Source of the DNA: Gracilimonas tropica DSM 19535
Lineage (GTDB): Bacteria; Bacteroidota; Rhodothermia; Balneolales; Balneolaceae
DNA length: 64,000 bases
Reading direction: 5' to 3'
NCBI RefSeq assembly: GCF_000375425.1
Contig: NZ_AQXG01000006.1
Location: 78,123-142,122 of the forward strand
This document shows, piece by piece, positions 46,180 through 55,711 of the stretch. Made by a program: the position numbers and the translations under genes. Within the stretch, counting starts at the first letter, position 1. Each line of letters opens with the position of its first letter. The notes beneath the pieces were generated by a model. It did not search any database and was not told the DNA's origin. It worked only from the letters and a program-made list of their open reading frames with translations.

Positions 46180-47178
46180 ATGAGAAAACCGAAATTCAAC
46201 CTTCACACGTTCTTTACTGCAGCCTTGTTTTTCATTGTGATCGGCAGCATGCCGTTAATGGCTCAGACAAAAGCTTCATATACCGTTAAAAATGGAGATA
46301 CCCTTTACAACATCTCCAAACGGCTGAATGTCACCATTGCCGAGTTAAAGGAATGGAATAACATCAGTGGCAATGCCATCGAATTGGGACAGGAACTGGT
46401 CTATTATCGCCAAGACACCGACCAAACCATTAGCACAAATCCTCCTCAAGAACCTTCCGATCCCCTGATCAATCGTTCGGAAGGTTCTCAAACCGAGTAC
46501 TATATTGTTAAAAGTGGGGACACGTTGTATGAAATAGCTCGTGAGCACGACATGACCGTCAGCGAATTACAAAATTTAAATAACCTGACCGGCTCTAATA
46601 TTGGCATTGGACAAAGATTAGCTGTGAAAAAACAGCCGGCAAATGCAGCACCCAGCATTGCAGAGTTCTCCGAAGAATCTGCTCCTCAGGGTGTTTTCAC
46701 GGTTTACGAAGTCCGCTCCGGGGAGTCTAGGCAAGATTTACTAAACAAATTCAAAATGACTTCAGTTGAACTTGAGCACCTGAACCCTGAAGTACCCCTC
46801 GAACGGCTTGGCTCCGGACAAAAAGTAACGGTTTTGCTTCCTCCCTCACGGAATTACGAAAATCCCTATCAGCAAAAAGCCAATCTGCAAAATTTAGGTC
46901 AGGTTAAAGTGGGTCAGTATGATGCTAATAGTACCGGAACCACTACAACCAATGGAGAACTTTATGACCCGGAACTTCTTACGGCAGCGCACTCTAATAT
47001 CGCGCTCGGAAGCATCATTTTTATTGAAAACCCCGTATCAGGAAATGGCGTTTATGTGAAAATAAATGATCGTATCACTGAACCCGGAATTAAGCTTTCC
47101 CGTAAAGCATACCAGGTACTTAAGTTAGAAGAAACAGGAGAACCTGCCGTAAGCATTTATACCGAACTCAATGACTAA
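46180..47178 (+). CDS. LysM peptidoglycan-binding protein with RlpA-like barrel
   Basis: 332 aa with a signal peptide ending MAQT near residue 30. It carries two good LysM motifs (34-77: YTVKNGDTLYNISKRLNVT; 106-150: YYIVKSGDTLYEIAREHDMT) and a degenerate third (about 173-217). Residues 243-328 look like an RlpA-type double-psi beta-barrel (GQYDANSTGTTTTNGELYDP, KINDRITEPGIKLSRKA). It is probably a cell-wall remodelling or septal protein. It starts directly after the TPR gene stop and overlaps the next gene by 8 bp. Confidence 0.87.
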   Translation: MRKPKFNLHTFFTAALFFIVIGSMPLMAQTKASYTVKNGDTLYNISKRLNVTIAELKEWNNISGNAIELGQELVYYRQDTDQTISTNPPQEPSDPLINRSEGSQTEYYIVKSGDTLYEIAREHDMTVSELQNLNNLTGSNIGIGQRLAVKKQPANAAPSIAEFSEESAPQGVFTVYEVRSGESRQDLLNKFKMTSVELEHLNPEVPLERLGSGQKVTVLLPPSRNYENPYQQKANLQNLGQVKVGQYDANSTGTTTTNGELYDPELLTAAHSNIALGSIIFIENPVSGNGVYVKINDRITEPGIKLSRKAYQVLKLEETGEPAVSIYTELND

Positions 47179-47896
47179 CCCGATCAAAACTTATTTCGAG
47201 AATACCAACAACTTGCTGTACAGCTTTCTGGTCAGCTTGCCTTTATTCTTGCTATATGAATTATTGATACTGATCTCTCAACCTTCCGGAGATGCTATTG
47301 TTCGCATCAGTGTTGATGTATGGATCAAAAGTTTGTTTACCTATCTCGGGGTTAACGCGCTCTCATTTACTTTACTTATCGTAGCCGTTGCAGGAGTTTT
47401 TATTATTTATAAAGAACGAGAACGCTTAAAATCATTGAAGTTCTCCTATTTCCCGGTTATGATCGTGGAGTCTACTTTCTACGCCATTGTTGTTGCCATC
47501 ATTAGCCAGACTATGGTCTCCTGGGTACTTAATATAGCTGCAGCAACTACCGTCGAAAGCCTTCCGCTTTTACAAAAAATCGCCCTCTCTTTGGGTGCTG
47601 GTCTATATGAAGAACTTTTCTTTCGCGTCATCCTTGTGACCCTGTTCATACTCATCTTTACCAAATTAATGGGAAAAAAATGGGCAGGTGTTACGGCAGC
47701 TGTCGTACTTTCGGCTTTACTATTCTCAGCCGTACACTATATAGGCTCCATGGGAGACCCTTTTTCATTAAATAGTTTTCTTTATCGCTTTTTGTTTGGA
47801 TTAATTCTAAATGGAATATATGTTTGGAGAGGATTTGGTGTAGCAGCCTGGACACACGCTTTATATGATATTATGGTGATCGCGTTGTTGTCCTAA
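47171..47896 (+). CDS. CPBP family intramembrane metalloprotease
   Basis: 241 aa with about six to seven membrane helices. The motif AGLYEELFFRVILVTLF supplies the EExxxR glutamates, FSAVHYIG supplies the FxxxH, and the closing HALYD supplies a third ligand. These are the Abi/CAAX prenyl-protease residues, so the active site looks complete. Substrates are unknown. It is the last gene of the aroC operon. Confidence 0.9.
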   Translation: MTNPIKTYFENTNNLLYSFLVSLPLFLLYELLILISQPSGDAIVRISVDVWIKSLFTYLGVNALSFTLLIVAVAGVFIIYKERERLKSLKFSYFPVMIVESTFYAIVVAIISQTMVSWVLNIAAATTVESLPLLQKIALSLGAGLYEELFFRVILVTLFILIFTKLMGKKWAGVTAAVVLSALLFSAVHYIGSMGDPFSLNSFLYRFLFGLILNGIYVWRGFGVAAWTHALYDIMVIALLS

Positions 47897-48040
47897 GAAA
47901 AATATTAACGCTTTTATCAATACAATCTATTTAACATTAAAGTATTTTTTTAATAGTATTTTTTGAAATTTGATTAAAGGCACCAAATTTCAGGTTATTA
48001 TTTAGAAAGACATAGACTAATAAATATAGGGATGGCATAA

Positions 48041-48616
48041 ATGTCTCAACTAACGAGAGATGAAATAAAAAAGCAGAAGGACTTCGATGAAGAGATTATT
48101 CCTCACATGGATGCCTTGTATAATTTTGCTCTCAGACTGACCTCTGATCCAAACGATGCTGAAGATCTGGTACAAGATACTATTGTTAAAGCGTATCGAT
48201 TTTTTAGCAGTTATGAAAAGGGCACCAATGCAAAAGCATGGATGTTTCGTATACTTAAAAATTCTTTCATCAATAACTACCGAAAGAATTCTAAAAAACC
48301 TTCTCAGGTAGATTACGATGAAGTTTCTTCCTACTATGAATCAGTAAGAGCTGAGCGCACAGAAACCTCCGATCTGGAAAATCTCATGTTTCGGGAGATG
48401 ATGGATGACGACCTTTCAGAAGCTTTAACGAGACTTCCCGAGGATTTCAGAACCGTTGTACTTCTCTGTGATGTGGAAGGATACACTTACGAGGAGATCG
48501 CAAATATGCTGGATGTACCCATCGGAACCATTCGTTCTCGCTTGCACCGGGGTCGTAACCTCTTGAAGACTGAATTATTGGAATACGCCAAAAAGCGTGG
48601 TTATACCGGCGATTGA
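48041..48616 (+). CDS. ECF-type sigma-70 factor
   Basis: 191 aa. Region 2 has the DAEDLVQDTIVKAYRFF helix, and region 4 has a helix-turn-helix, YTYEEIANMLDVPIGTIRSR followed by LHRGR. The typical ECF length and the lack of an adjacent anti-sigma gene leave its trigger unknown. Its 3' end overlaps the 3' end of the convergent kinase gene by 16 bp. Confidence 0.95.
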   Translation: MSQLTRDEIKKQKDFDEEIIPHMDALYNFALRLTSDPNDAEDLVQDTIVKAYRFFSSYEKGTNAKAWMFRILKNSFINNYRKNSKKPSQVDYDEVSSYYESVRAERTETSDLENLMFREMMDDDLSEALTRLPEDFRTVVLLCDVEGYTYEEIANMLDVPIGTIRSRLHRGRNLLKTELLEYAKKRGYTGD

Positions 48617-49944
48617 TCCGTCAGTGGGTAGACTTCTTCTTCCTTGTTATTAGTCTGAACTTTGAGAGTGACCCGCATTGTGGTTCCTTCATCAAGTTCA
48701 GAACGCAGGACAAAAACGTGCCCGTCGTGATACTCTTCTATAATACGTTTGGTAAGGCTGAGCCCTAATCCCCAACCCCGTTTTTTGGTACTAAATCCGG
48801 GTTTAAAAATATTCTTTACGTTCTTGATATCTATGCCGGAACCGGAGTCTTCAATATCGATGATTACTTCCCCCTCCTGCACCTTGGAGCTTACGGATAT
48901 ATACCCCTCCGCTTCTTTGCCTCGTAATGAGTCCATTGCATTTTTAACCAGGTTCTCGATAGCCCACTGCAACAACTCGGGATTAGCTTTGACCAAAGCA
49001 TTTGCTTTAAGATCTTTCCGTACCTCGATGGACTTGCCTAATCTCGGTAACCGGCGCTCCATATACACCATCACCTGATCTAATATGGGCCCGATGTCCA
49101 TTTTTTTGAGTTCCGGTTCTGACCCGATCTTTCCAAATCTTTCAGCAACTCCTCTAAGCCTTTGAATATCTTTTTCGATCTCATTCGCAATGTTTGTTGC
49201 TGTTTCATCGTAACGATATTCATCCTTGAGAAGCTGCAGCCAACCATATAAGCTTGAAATGGGAGTCCCTAATTGATGAGCAGCCTCCTTTGCCATTCCC
49301 ACCCACAAATTGGATTGCTCAGAGCGTGTGATGCTTCGATAAGTAGTGTAGCCGATACCAAGTAAAAGACCCAATAACAAAATCTGAATGTAGGGGAAAT
49401 ACCGCAGCATTTGCACTGTGGGACTTTCCCCATAATACACGAACTGAGGAATTTGATAGTTTTCATCCCCGATGTAAAACTCTATGGGGCTGTTAAGACT
49501 TTTAAACTCCCGGATGAGTTCTGCCCTTTTCTCAGGGGTTTCTATGCGCAACGAGTCAATATTTCGAATTGCATTAATTGCATCGTTAGAGTCCAATACA
49601 ATGGTAGGAATTCGAAACCGATCTCTGAGAATGATCTCATTTGTCACAAAATCAATGGAACTGCGAGCCGACTCCGCTTCCTCGATGAGTGCAATTACAC
49701 TATCCGGCACCTCTTCAATTTGGCGAAGCTGCCGGATGGCATCCAACAGCATCGTAGTTGGCTGTTCGTTTACCGGCTGACTGTTGAATTCTATACCCTT
49801 GGTCCATAGCTCAACACTGGCGCGCTCCTGCTCTAGTATCTTAGTCACCAGATATTGGTTATAAACTACCGACCCCACTCCCAATGTGATAAGAAGGAGC
49901 ACTAAAATAAGTTTTATCCTATTCGAAGGAACAAATAGTTTCAT
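48601..49944 (-). CDS. Membrane sensor histidine kinase
   Basis: 447 aa. Two hydrophobic helices (about 11-28 and 185-205) flank a periplasmic sensor. The H-box AKEAAHQLGTPISSLYGW follows near residue 225, then a kinase domain with NLVKNAMDSL, DSGSGI, FSTKKRGWGLGLSL. No cognate receiver is adjacent. The stretch after the first helix has no recognised sensor fold. The stop overlaps the ECF sigma gene. Confidence 0.9.
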   Translation of the reverse strand: MKLFVPSNRIKLILVLLLITLGVGSVVYNQYLVTKILEQERASVELWTKGIEFNSQPVNEQPTTMLLDAIRQLRQIEEVPDSVIALIEEAESARSSIDFVTNEIILRDRFRIPTIVLDSNDAINAIRNIDSLRIETPEKRAELIREFKSLNSPIEFYIGDENYQIPQFVYYGESPTVQMLRYFPYIQILLLGLLLGIGYTTYRSITRSEQSNLWVGMAKEAAHQLGTPISSLYGWLQLLKDEYRYDETATNIANEIEKDIQRLRGVAERFGKIGSEPELKKMDIGPILDQVMVYMERRLPRLGKSIEVRKDLKANALVKANPELLQWAIENLVKNAMDSLRGKEAEGYISVSSKVQEGEVIIDIEDSGSGIDIKNVKNIFKPGFSTKKRGWGLGLSLTKRIIEEYHDGHVFVLRSELDEGTTMRVTLKVQTNNKEEEVYPLTDQSPV

Positions 49945-49991
49945 GGGGATAAGGGTAATCCTTTTAAGGTAAAATTAAAAGGAAGGGCTAC

Positions 49992-50025
49992 AAAAAAGCC
50001 TCCTGTATTTTTTGAACAGGAGGCT
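49992..50025 (-). terminator. Intrinsic terminator of clpX
   Basis: Perfect 10-bp stem AGCCTCCTGT / ACAGGAGGCT with a 9-nt loop. The T-run lies on the minus strand, just past the clpX stop. Confidence 0.88.
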
Positions 50026-50040
50026 ATTCTCTTTGTCTTA

Positions 50041-51294
50041 TCAGGCTGATGCCTTTTGTTTCTCATACACCGGCGGAGCTTGTTTTTCTATGGTCTCCTT
50101 AGTGATCACACATTTAGAAATATTCTTCATAGAAGGGAGTGTGAACATGATATCCAGCATCGCTGCCTCCATGATCGAGCGCAATCCCCGCGCTCCCGTT
50201 TTCCGGGTCTTCGCTTTTTGAACGATCGCCTTAAGTGCTTCTTCCTCGATCTCCAGCTCAACATCTTCCATCCCAAACAGCTTGGTATATTGTTTTACCA
50301 ACGCATTTTTTGGGGTTTGAAGGATATCCAGCATGGCATCATCCGAGAGCTCGTGCAATCCGCAAATAACCGGCAAACGACCGATCAGTTCGGGAATCAA
50401 ACCAAAGTGTTGGAGATCTTCCGGTTCTACATGTACAAAAATTTCAGGATCTTCTTTATCATATTTTACCTGGTCCTGATTGTGGAAGCCCATCACACTT
50501 GTTGAAAGCCGGCGTGATATAATCGCTTCCAACCCTGAAAACGCACCGCCACAAATAAACAGAATGTTTGCTGTGTCCAGCTGAATGAAGCTTTGTTCAG
50601 GATGTTTGCGGCCGCCCTTTGGGGGAATATTAGCCACGGTTCCTTCCAAAATTTTCAGTAATGCCTGCTGAACTCCCTCTCCGCTTACATCACGGGTGAT
50701 AGAAGGATTATCACTTTTGCGAGCCACTTTATCTACTTCATCAATGTAAACGATACCGCGCTTGGCCCGCTCTACATCATAATCGGCCGCTTGCAGAAGG
50801 TTGCTGAGAATACTCTCTACATCTTCCCCCACATAACCGGCTTCAGTAAGCACGGTTGCATCGGCAATAGTGAATGGCACATCAATGATCTTGGCGAGCG
50901 TTCTGGCAAGTAATGTTTTTCCGCTCCCCGTTGGGCCCAGCAGCATGATGTTGGATTTTTCGATCTGCGTGTCATCAAGATCAGCATTCTCAGCAGAAAT
51001 TCGCTTGTAGTGATTGTAAACCGCTACAGACAAGGTTTTCTTGGCTTGCTCCTGACCGATCACATATTCGTCGAGTTTATTCTTGATCTCGACCGGCTTC
51101 AGCATAGGCTTGAAGCTTTTTTCCCGCCTGCGGGCTAAAGAAGCTAAATCACTTTGAATGATGCTTGATGCATCTTCCACACACCGATCACAAATATAAA
51201 CGCCGGGGCCGGCAACCATGCTGTTCACTTCCAGGCTGGAACGGCTGCAAAATGAACAGTGTACAATATCGCTGTTTTTCTCTTTGTCGCTCAT
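50041..51294 (-). CDS. clpX: ATP-dependent Clp protease ATPase subunit ClpX
   Basis: 417 aa. A zinc-binding N-domain (CSFC...CDRC, Cys13/16/35/38) precedes the AAA+ core: Walker [13 protein letters not shown], Walker [11 protein letters not shown], and sensor and arginine-finger blocks, including [12 protein letters not shown]. ClpX unfolds tagged proteins and feeds them to ClpP. It ends the tig-clpP-clpX operon and has a strong terminator. Confidence 0.96.
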   Translation of the reverse strand: MSDKEKNSDIVHCSFCSRSSLEVNSMVAGPGVYICDRCVEDASSIIQSDLASLARRREKSFKPMLKPVEIKNKLDEYVIGQEQAKKTLSVAVYNHYKRISAENADLDDTQIEKSNIMLLGPTGSGKTLLARTLAKIIDVPFTIADATVLTEAGYVGEDVESILSNLLQAADYDVERAKRGIVYIDEVDKVARKSDNPSITRDVSGEGVQQALLKILEGTVANIPPKGGRKHPEQSFIQLDTANILFICGGAFSGLEAIISRRLSTSVMGFHNQDQVKYDKEDPEIFVHVEPEDLQHFGLIPELIGRLPVICGLHELSDDAMLDILQTPKNALVKQYTKLFGMEDVELEIEEEALKAIVQKAKTRKTGARGLRSIMEAAMLDIMFTLPSMKNISKCVITKETIEKQAPPVYEKQKASA

Positions 51295-51322
51295 AACAAG
51301 CTAAATTTAATGAAAATGCCGA

Positions 51323-51979
51323 TTATTTGGAATTCTTGCCGGGCTTGCTTAAAACATTGTCCACCAAACCGTAGTCTTTAGCTTCGTCAGCCGTCATCCA
51401 TTTGTTACGGTCCGAGTCTTCGATCACCTCATCAATTGATTTTCCACTATGATCGGCAAGAATTTGACTCAATTCTTTCTTGACCCGAATAATTTCCCTT
51501 GCCTCGATCTCAATATCACTGGCTTGACCTTGTGTACCGCCTAAAGGCTGGTGAATCATCACGCGTGAATGTGGAAGGCAACTTCTCTTGCCGGCAGTTC
51601 CGGCAGTCAAAAGCACAGCACCCATACTCGCCGCCATCCCCATGCAGGTTGTGGCAACATCGCATTTAATGTGCTGCATGGTATCATAAATGGCTAAACC
51701 TGCAGAAACCACGCCACCGGGGCTGTTGATGTAAAACTGGATATCTTTCTCGGGATCTTCACTTTCCAGGAAAAGCAACTGAGCCATGATTGAACTTGCA
51801 ACGGCATCATTGACCGGTGTTCCCAAGATCACGATACGGTCTTTCAGCAAACGCGAATAAATATCATAAGCGCGTTCTCCCCGGCTGGTTGTTTCCACAA
51901 CCATAGGAACCAGGTTATTTTGAATTTTATTGATGGAATCTAAATTCGGATCTTCAAAAAGAGGTTGATTGGTAATCAT
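51323..51979 (-). CDS. clpP: ATP-dependent Clp protease proteolytic subunit
   Basis: 218 aa. The catalytic Ser118 lies in [11 protein letters not shown] and His143 in MIHQPLGG, with INSPGG also present. ClpP forms the double-ring peptidase used by ClpX. It starts 18 bp after tig and 28 bp before clpX, so the three are one operon. Confidence 0.96.
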   Translation of the reverse strand: MITNQPLFEDPNLDSINKIQNNLVPMVVETTSRGERAYDIYSRLLKDRIVILGTPVNDAVASSIMAQLLFLESEDPEKDIQFYINSPGGVVSAGLAIYDTMQHIKCDVATTCMGMAASMGAVLLTAGTAGKRSCLPHSRVMIHQPLGGTQGQASDIEIEAREIIRVKKELSQILADHSGKSIDEVIEDSDRNKWMTADEAKDYGLVDNVLSKPGKNSK

Positions 51980-51997
51980 GACTTCCTCGCTGGATAA

Positions 51998-53275
51998 TTA
52001 TTTATTCTTCTTGGATTGTTCTTCCTGCTGCTCGCGATACTCTTCCTTACCAAGTTCTTTGATCTTCACTTTTTCTTGCAGGATGTTGAATACTTTGTTC
52101 TCGCGAATGCTGCTTCGGAGCTGTTCCAGCATCTGCGGCTGTTGCGCATAATACTGCTTTAGCTGATCTGTCGGCATTCCATACTGGGCGGCCTGCATCG
52201 CTAAATGCTCGTCGATATCTTCGGGTTTTATTTCGATATCTTCAAATGTATCCTGAAGTTTTTGACTGATGAACGACCACTTGGCTTCACGAACAGCACG
52301 GTCTTTCATTCCGGCCTTGTATTGCTCGGCATCAAAATGATCCGGCAGGTCTCCGCCTTGCTGTTGCTTAAGCTGATCTACATAAGATCCCTGGATTTGA
52401 GCGACAAAAGTTTCCGGTACTTCAAAGTCATGAGCTTCAACAAGCGCATCGGCTACATCATTCTTGAAAAGATCTTCGGATGTTTGATCATAATATTCCT
52501 GCATGCGGCTCTTAATATAACTGCGGAACTGATCTTCATTCTCAGCTTCACCATTACTTTGCTGGTCTATGAGTTCTTCAGTCAATTCTGCTTTATGCAA
52601 CTTCTGAACTTTTTTAAGGGTGATCTCAACTTCATCTTCGTGATCGCCATGCGGAATACTCATCTCAACCACATCACCGGGTTTTTTACCCTTCAAAGCG
52701 CCTAAAAATTCTTCGGCTTCTTCCTTTCGAAGATCAATTTTTTGATCCTTATCCTCATCTCCGTGGGTTTTTGAAACTACATCTACCACAACCTGAGATT
52801 CTTCAGTGGCCGCTTCGTCTACATCTTCCCAGTTGCCCTGACGCTCCAGAGTGCGCTCAATTTCTTCTTCAACCTCTTCATCGGTTACATCGTGAACCAT
52901 TTTGTTCACTTCTATCTTAGAAAGATCGCCGACTTCTACTTCAGGCTTGGAACCGATCTTGAACTTCACTTCCAGCTCATCATTCTCCCAGGAGAAATCC
53001 ACCATTTCGGTTTCGCCAACCGGTTCGTACTCAGGCACTACTTCTTTTTCAAAAATCTTTTGAACAATGTTGCTGATCTCCTCTTGCTCGATCTCTTTGC
53101 CAAATCTCTTCTTAATAAGTCCCATCGGAACTTTACCGGGACGAAAACCGGGCAGCTGAATTTGATTTTTGTATTTTTTATAGGCTTTATCGAAGTCCTC
53201 TTGAAGATCTTCTCTTTTAGCTTTCAGGGTAACTTCTTTATCAACAGATGTGAGTTCTTCTACAGAAATATCCAC
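51998..53275 (-). CDS. tig: Trigger factor chaperone
   Basis: 425 aa. The N-terminal ribosome-binding domain has LPGFRPGKVPMGLIKKRFG (GFRxGKxP signature). A poorly conserved FKBP-like PPIase domain (about 155-240) and a helical C-terminal chaperone region follow. Trigger factor catches nascent chains at the ribosome exit. It is the first gene of tig-clpP-clpX, so co-regulation with the protease is expected. Confidence 0.93.
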   Translation of the reverse strand: MDISVEELTSVDKEVTLKAKREDLQEDFDKAYKKYKNQIQLPGFRPGKVPMGLIKKRFGKEIEQEEISNIVQKIFEKEVVPEYEPVGETEMVDFSWENDELEVKFKIGSKPEVEVGDLSKIEVNKMVHDVTDEEVEEEIERTLERQGNWEDVDEAATEESQVVVDVVSKTHGDEDKDQKIDLRKEEAEEFLGALKGKKPGDVVEMSIPHGDHEDEVEITLKKVQKLHKAELTEELIDQQSNGEAENEDQFRSYIKSRMQEYYDQTSEDLFKNDVADALVEAHDFEVPETFVAQIQGSYVDQLKQQQGGDLPDHFDAEQYKAGMKDRAVREAKWSFISQKLQDTFEDIEIKPEDIDEHLAMQAAQYGMPTDQLKQYYAQQPQMLEQLRSSIRENKVFNILQEKVKIKELGKEEYREQQEEQSKKNK

Positions 53276-53343
53276 GTGTTCTCCGCTTTAATATTATGTG
53301 AATTCAATAAATGAACAGGATTTCAATTTATTTAGGAAAGGAG

Positions 53344-53427
53344 TACGAGAGGGGGGACTCGAACCCCCACATCGGTTAAGATACTAGATCCTAAATCTAG
53401 CGCGTCTACCAATTCCGCCACTCTCGC
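53344..53427 (-). tRNA. tRNA-Leu, anticodon TAG
   Basis: 84 nt on the minus strand. The acceptor GCGAGAG pairs with CTCTCGT (one G-T pair). The anticodon stem CTAGA/TCTAG carries the loop TTTAGGA, giving anticodon TAG. A long variable arm and the T-arm GGGGG.TTCGAGT.CCCCC complete a class II (Leu) tRNA. CCA is not encoded. Confidence 0.92.
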
Positions 53428-53443
53428 AAAATTTCAGAGCTTA

Positions 53444-53451
53444 CAAAGATA
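53444..53451 (-). promoter_or_regulatory. TAnnTTTG promoter of tRNA-Leu
   Basis: TATCTTTG on the minus strand, 17 bp before the tRNA 5' end. TTG lies 20 bp further upstream, giving the TTG - 19/20 bp - TAnnTTTG layout of Bacteroidota promoters. Confidence 0.75.
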
Positions 53452-53582
53452 AAGGTTTCAATTTCTGAATTCAACCAATTTGCGTAAGAAAGTTAGTGTC
53501 TCCTATTCGGGCTCAAAAAAGAAGAGAACATCAACAAAAAGCATTGGAATTTGGAAAGTGAAATGCTGAATTTTGAACCGCT

Positions 53583-53924
53583 ATGTATAGAAACCTTCGC
53601 TTGCTTTACGTCACCACCTCAAATCAGGAAGAAGCCCATAAAATTGGCCGCGCTCTTGTTGAAGAAAACCTTGCTGCATGTGCCAATATTCTTGGTGATA
53701 TGAATTCTATCTATAAATGGAAGGGAGAAGTTCAGGAAGAAAACGAATGCGTACTCATCATAAAAACGCATTATTCACGAGTCAGAAAAGTAACCCGCCG
53801 CATCAAAGAAATGCATTCCTATGAAGTACCGGCGGTAGTATCCCTCACTATCACCGAAGACGAAGGCAACATTGAGTACCTCGATTGGCTGGAAGACAAC
53901 TCGAAGCAGCCTTTTAAGCTTTGA
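53583..53924 (+). CDS. cutA: CutA1 divalent-cation tolerance protein
   Basis: 113 aa. The family core is LLYVTTSNQEEAHKIGRALV, then AACANIL, then VQEENECVLIIKTH and a terminal YLDWLEDN. CutA1 forms a very stable trimer and has been linked to copper tolerance, though its exact role is unclear. It stands alone between the tRNA and the convergent cysH. Confidence 0.92.
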   Translation: MYRNLRLLYVTTSNQEEAHKIGRALVEENLAACANILGDMNSIYKWKGEVQEENECVLIIKTHYSRVRKVTRRIKEMHSYEVPAVVSLTITEDEGNIEYLDWLEDNSKQPFKL

Positions 53925-53929
53925 CATTT

Positions 53930-54589
53930 CTACAAATGCAGCCCGCACTCCGTCTTCCCGGAGCCTGACCACCGGCCATCACGACCTTCCCCTTTTTGGG
54001 TACAATGTGTGCAGCCAATGGAATCAAACCCAAAACGCTCAAGCGGGTGGCGGGGAATTCCAAGGCTTTCGAAATAATCATCCACCATTTCCGGCGTCCA
54101 GTCGATGAGCGGGTAATAGCGATAGATATCATCTTTTTGCTGTAGGATCTCCAGTCCGCTCCGATAGCTGTTTTGATAACCAATCAATCCTGAGATCCAC
54201 ACTTTGTGATCGGCTTTTAGTTTTTCCAACGGCTCCACTTTATTGTAATGACAGCACAAATCGGGATTCGATTTCCAGAGTTCGTCCTGTTTCGTGATTC
54301 TATGCTTCTCTTCATCCGGAATGTGATCGATAATATTTACGCCATACCGTTCAATCAGCTGATCTTTGTATTGCAGCGTTTCCGGAAAAAGATAGCCGGT
54401 ATTAATAAAGTGAATGGGATGGTCGGGACGAATGCGGCTGATCATGTGAATAAGCAGCGCCGAAGTGGTACCGAAAGAGGTGGTAATCAATACCTCATCC
54501 AGATATTTATTCAGGATATGTGCGATCCGCACATCATTATGGGCCGCCGAAAGAGATTGGTTGATTTTCTTGATCTGTACCGATTCCAT
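53930..54589 (-). CDS. cysH: Adenylyl-sulfate (APS) reductase CysH
   Basis: 219 aa. The PP-loop TTSFGTTSALLIHM is followed by the Cys pair DLCCHYNKVEPL and the CxxC of GCTHCTQKGE, which together bind a [4Fe-4S] cluster; the C-terminal ECGLHL carries the catalytic Cys. That cluster signature indicates APS rather than PAPS reduction. The enzyme reduces activated sulfate to sulfite. No other assimilation gene is nearby. Confidence 0.9.
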   Translation of the reverse strand: MESVQIKKINQSLSAAHNDVRIAHILNKYLDEVLITTSFGTTSALLIHMISRIRPDHPIHFINTGYLFPETLQYKDQLIERYGVNIIDHIPDEEKHRITKQDELWKSNPDLCCHYNKVEPLEKLKADHKVWISGLIGYQNSYRSGLEILQQKDDIYRYYPLIDWTPEMVDDYFESLGIPRHPLERFGFDSIGCTHCTQKGEGRDGRWSGSGKTECGLHL

Positions 54590-54761
54590 ACGCTAATTAT
54601 CCCACATTCAGCACTAATTATCAATGTTTTAAGGCCTAAAAAATGTCCCCGCAAGCCTGTAAGCGCTTTTTTGAAGCCTCGGGGCTAAAAAGGAATGCAA
54701 TTAATTTTCCGTTCTTTATCTCAGCAGTCTGAAAATTCCTATTTTAGGAAAAAAGAATTAT

Positions 54762-55520
54762 ATGGTACTTACCCAAAAACGAATTTCTGATCACATCCTA
54801 TGGGCTAAGATCGATCGGCCCAAAGCCCGCAATGCCATCGACTTTGAAGTGATGGAGAAATTGGAAGAATTGGTTTCTAGAGTTGAAAATGAGGAAGACA
54901 TCCGCGTGCTCATTTTAAGTGGAAGCGGGAAAGAATCTTTTGTCTCAGGTGGTGATCTCAAGAAATTTCATTCCATAAAATCCAAAGAAGAAGCGGTAGC
55001 AAAAGCCAAACGTATGCAGAAATTGCTCTTGCGAATCGAAGGCCTGCCCTGTTGGACTATAGCGTGCATCAATGGTGATGCCTATGGAGGCGGAATTGAG
55101 CTGATGCTGGCTTTTGATTTTCGTCTTTCGGTTCCCGATGCAAAATTTGGTTTTACACAGGGACGTTTTTACTTAGTCCCAGGCTGGGGCGGCCTCACCC
55201 GTTTGGTTGAAAAAGTGGGTCGCACCAAAGCGCTGGAGTGGCTGGGAAAATCGGAAGTTCAAGATGCAAATAACGTACTCGCCCATGGCTTAATTGAAGA
55301 CCTTCTCCCCGGACATTCACCTGAAGATGAAGTGTTGAATTGGGTAAAGAAACTCACCAAAAACGATCGAAAATTTATCAAGATCATCAAAGAAGGTGCG
55401 ATACGGTATTCGGCTCATCGAAAAGAAGTGCTGGAAGCGGAAGTCACCCCATTTTCTGAACTTTGGGTGGATGAGCAGCATATCAACAGAGTAGAAAAAT
55501 TCATGAACCGGGATAAATAA
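54762..55520 (+). CDS. Enoyl-CoA hydratase/isomerase family protein
   Basis: 252 aa crotonase fold. The first oxyanion strand is LSGSGKESFVSGGDLKKF, and the second is GDAYGGGIELMLAFDFRLS. The catalytic Glu of GGGxxxM is not easy to assign, so the reaction (hydration, isomerisation or hydrolysis) is not certain. A short hairpin TTCCTA/TAGGAA lies at 54736-54750, ahead of the start. Confidence 0.85.
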   Translation: MVLTQKRISDHILWAKIDRPKARNAIDFEVMEKLEELVSRVENEEDIRVLILSGSGKESFVSGGDLKKFHSIKSKEEAVAKAKRMQKLLLRIEGLPCWTIACINGDAYGGGIELMLAFDFRLSVPDAKFGFTQGRFYLVPGWGGLTRLVEKVGRTKALEWLGKSEVQDANNVLAHGLIEDLLPGHSPEDEVLNWVKKLTKNDRKFIKIIKEGAIRYSAHRKEVLEAEVTPFSELWVDEQHINRVEKFMNRDK

Positions 55521-55632
55521 TATTCTTTGGGAATTGATTCAGCTGAAAATCATAGCTGGGTTATTTTGCGGCGAATGCGTGAAATCTTATTGTTTCATGA
55601 GTTCTGTAGTTTAATCTATGGCAATATTTGGA

Positions 55633-55650
55633 TTCCCGCTTGCGCGAGAA
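55633..55650. repeat. Short REP-like palindrome
   Basis: TTCCCGC (55633-55639) and GCGAGAA (55644-55650) pair with one mismatch inside the wider sequence GGATTCCCGCTTGCGCGAGA. This wording is typical of REP elements. It lies just upstream of rnpB. Confidence 0.45.
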
Positions 55651-55703
55651 TGACCTATTTGGCAGATGGAAATTTGATTTAATTTTTTGAGTGAAATGAA
55701 CGT

Positions 55704-55711
55704 TATCTTTG
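55704..55711 (+). promoter_or_regulatory. TAnnTTTG promoter box of rnpB
   Basis: TATCTTTG ends 3 bp before the predicted 5' side of helix P1 of rnpB. That places the transcript start close to the RNA's structural 5' end. Confidence 0.65.
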
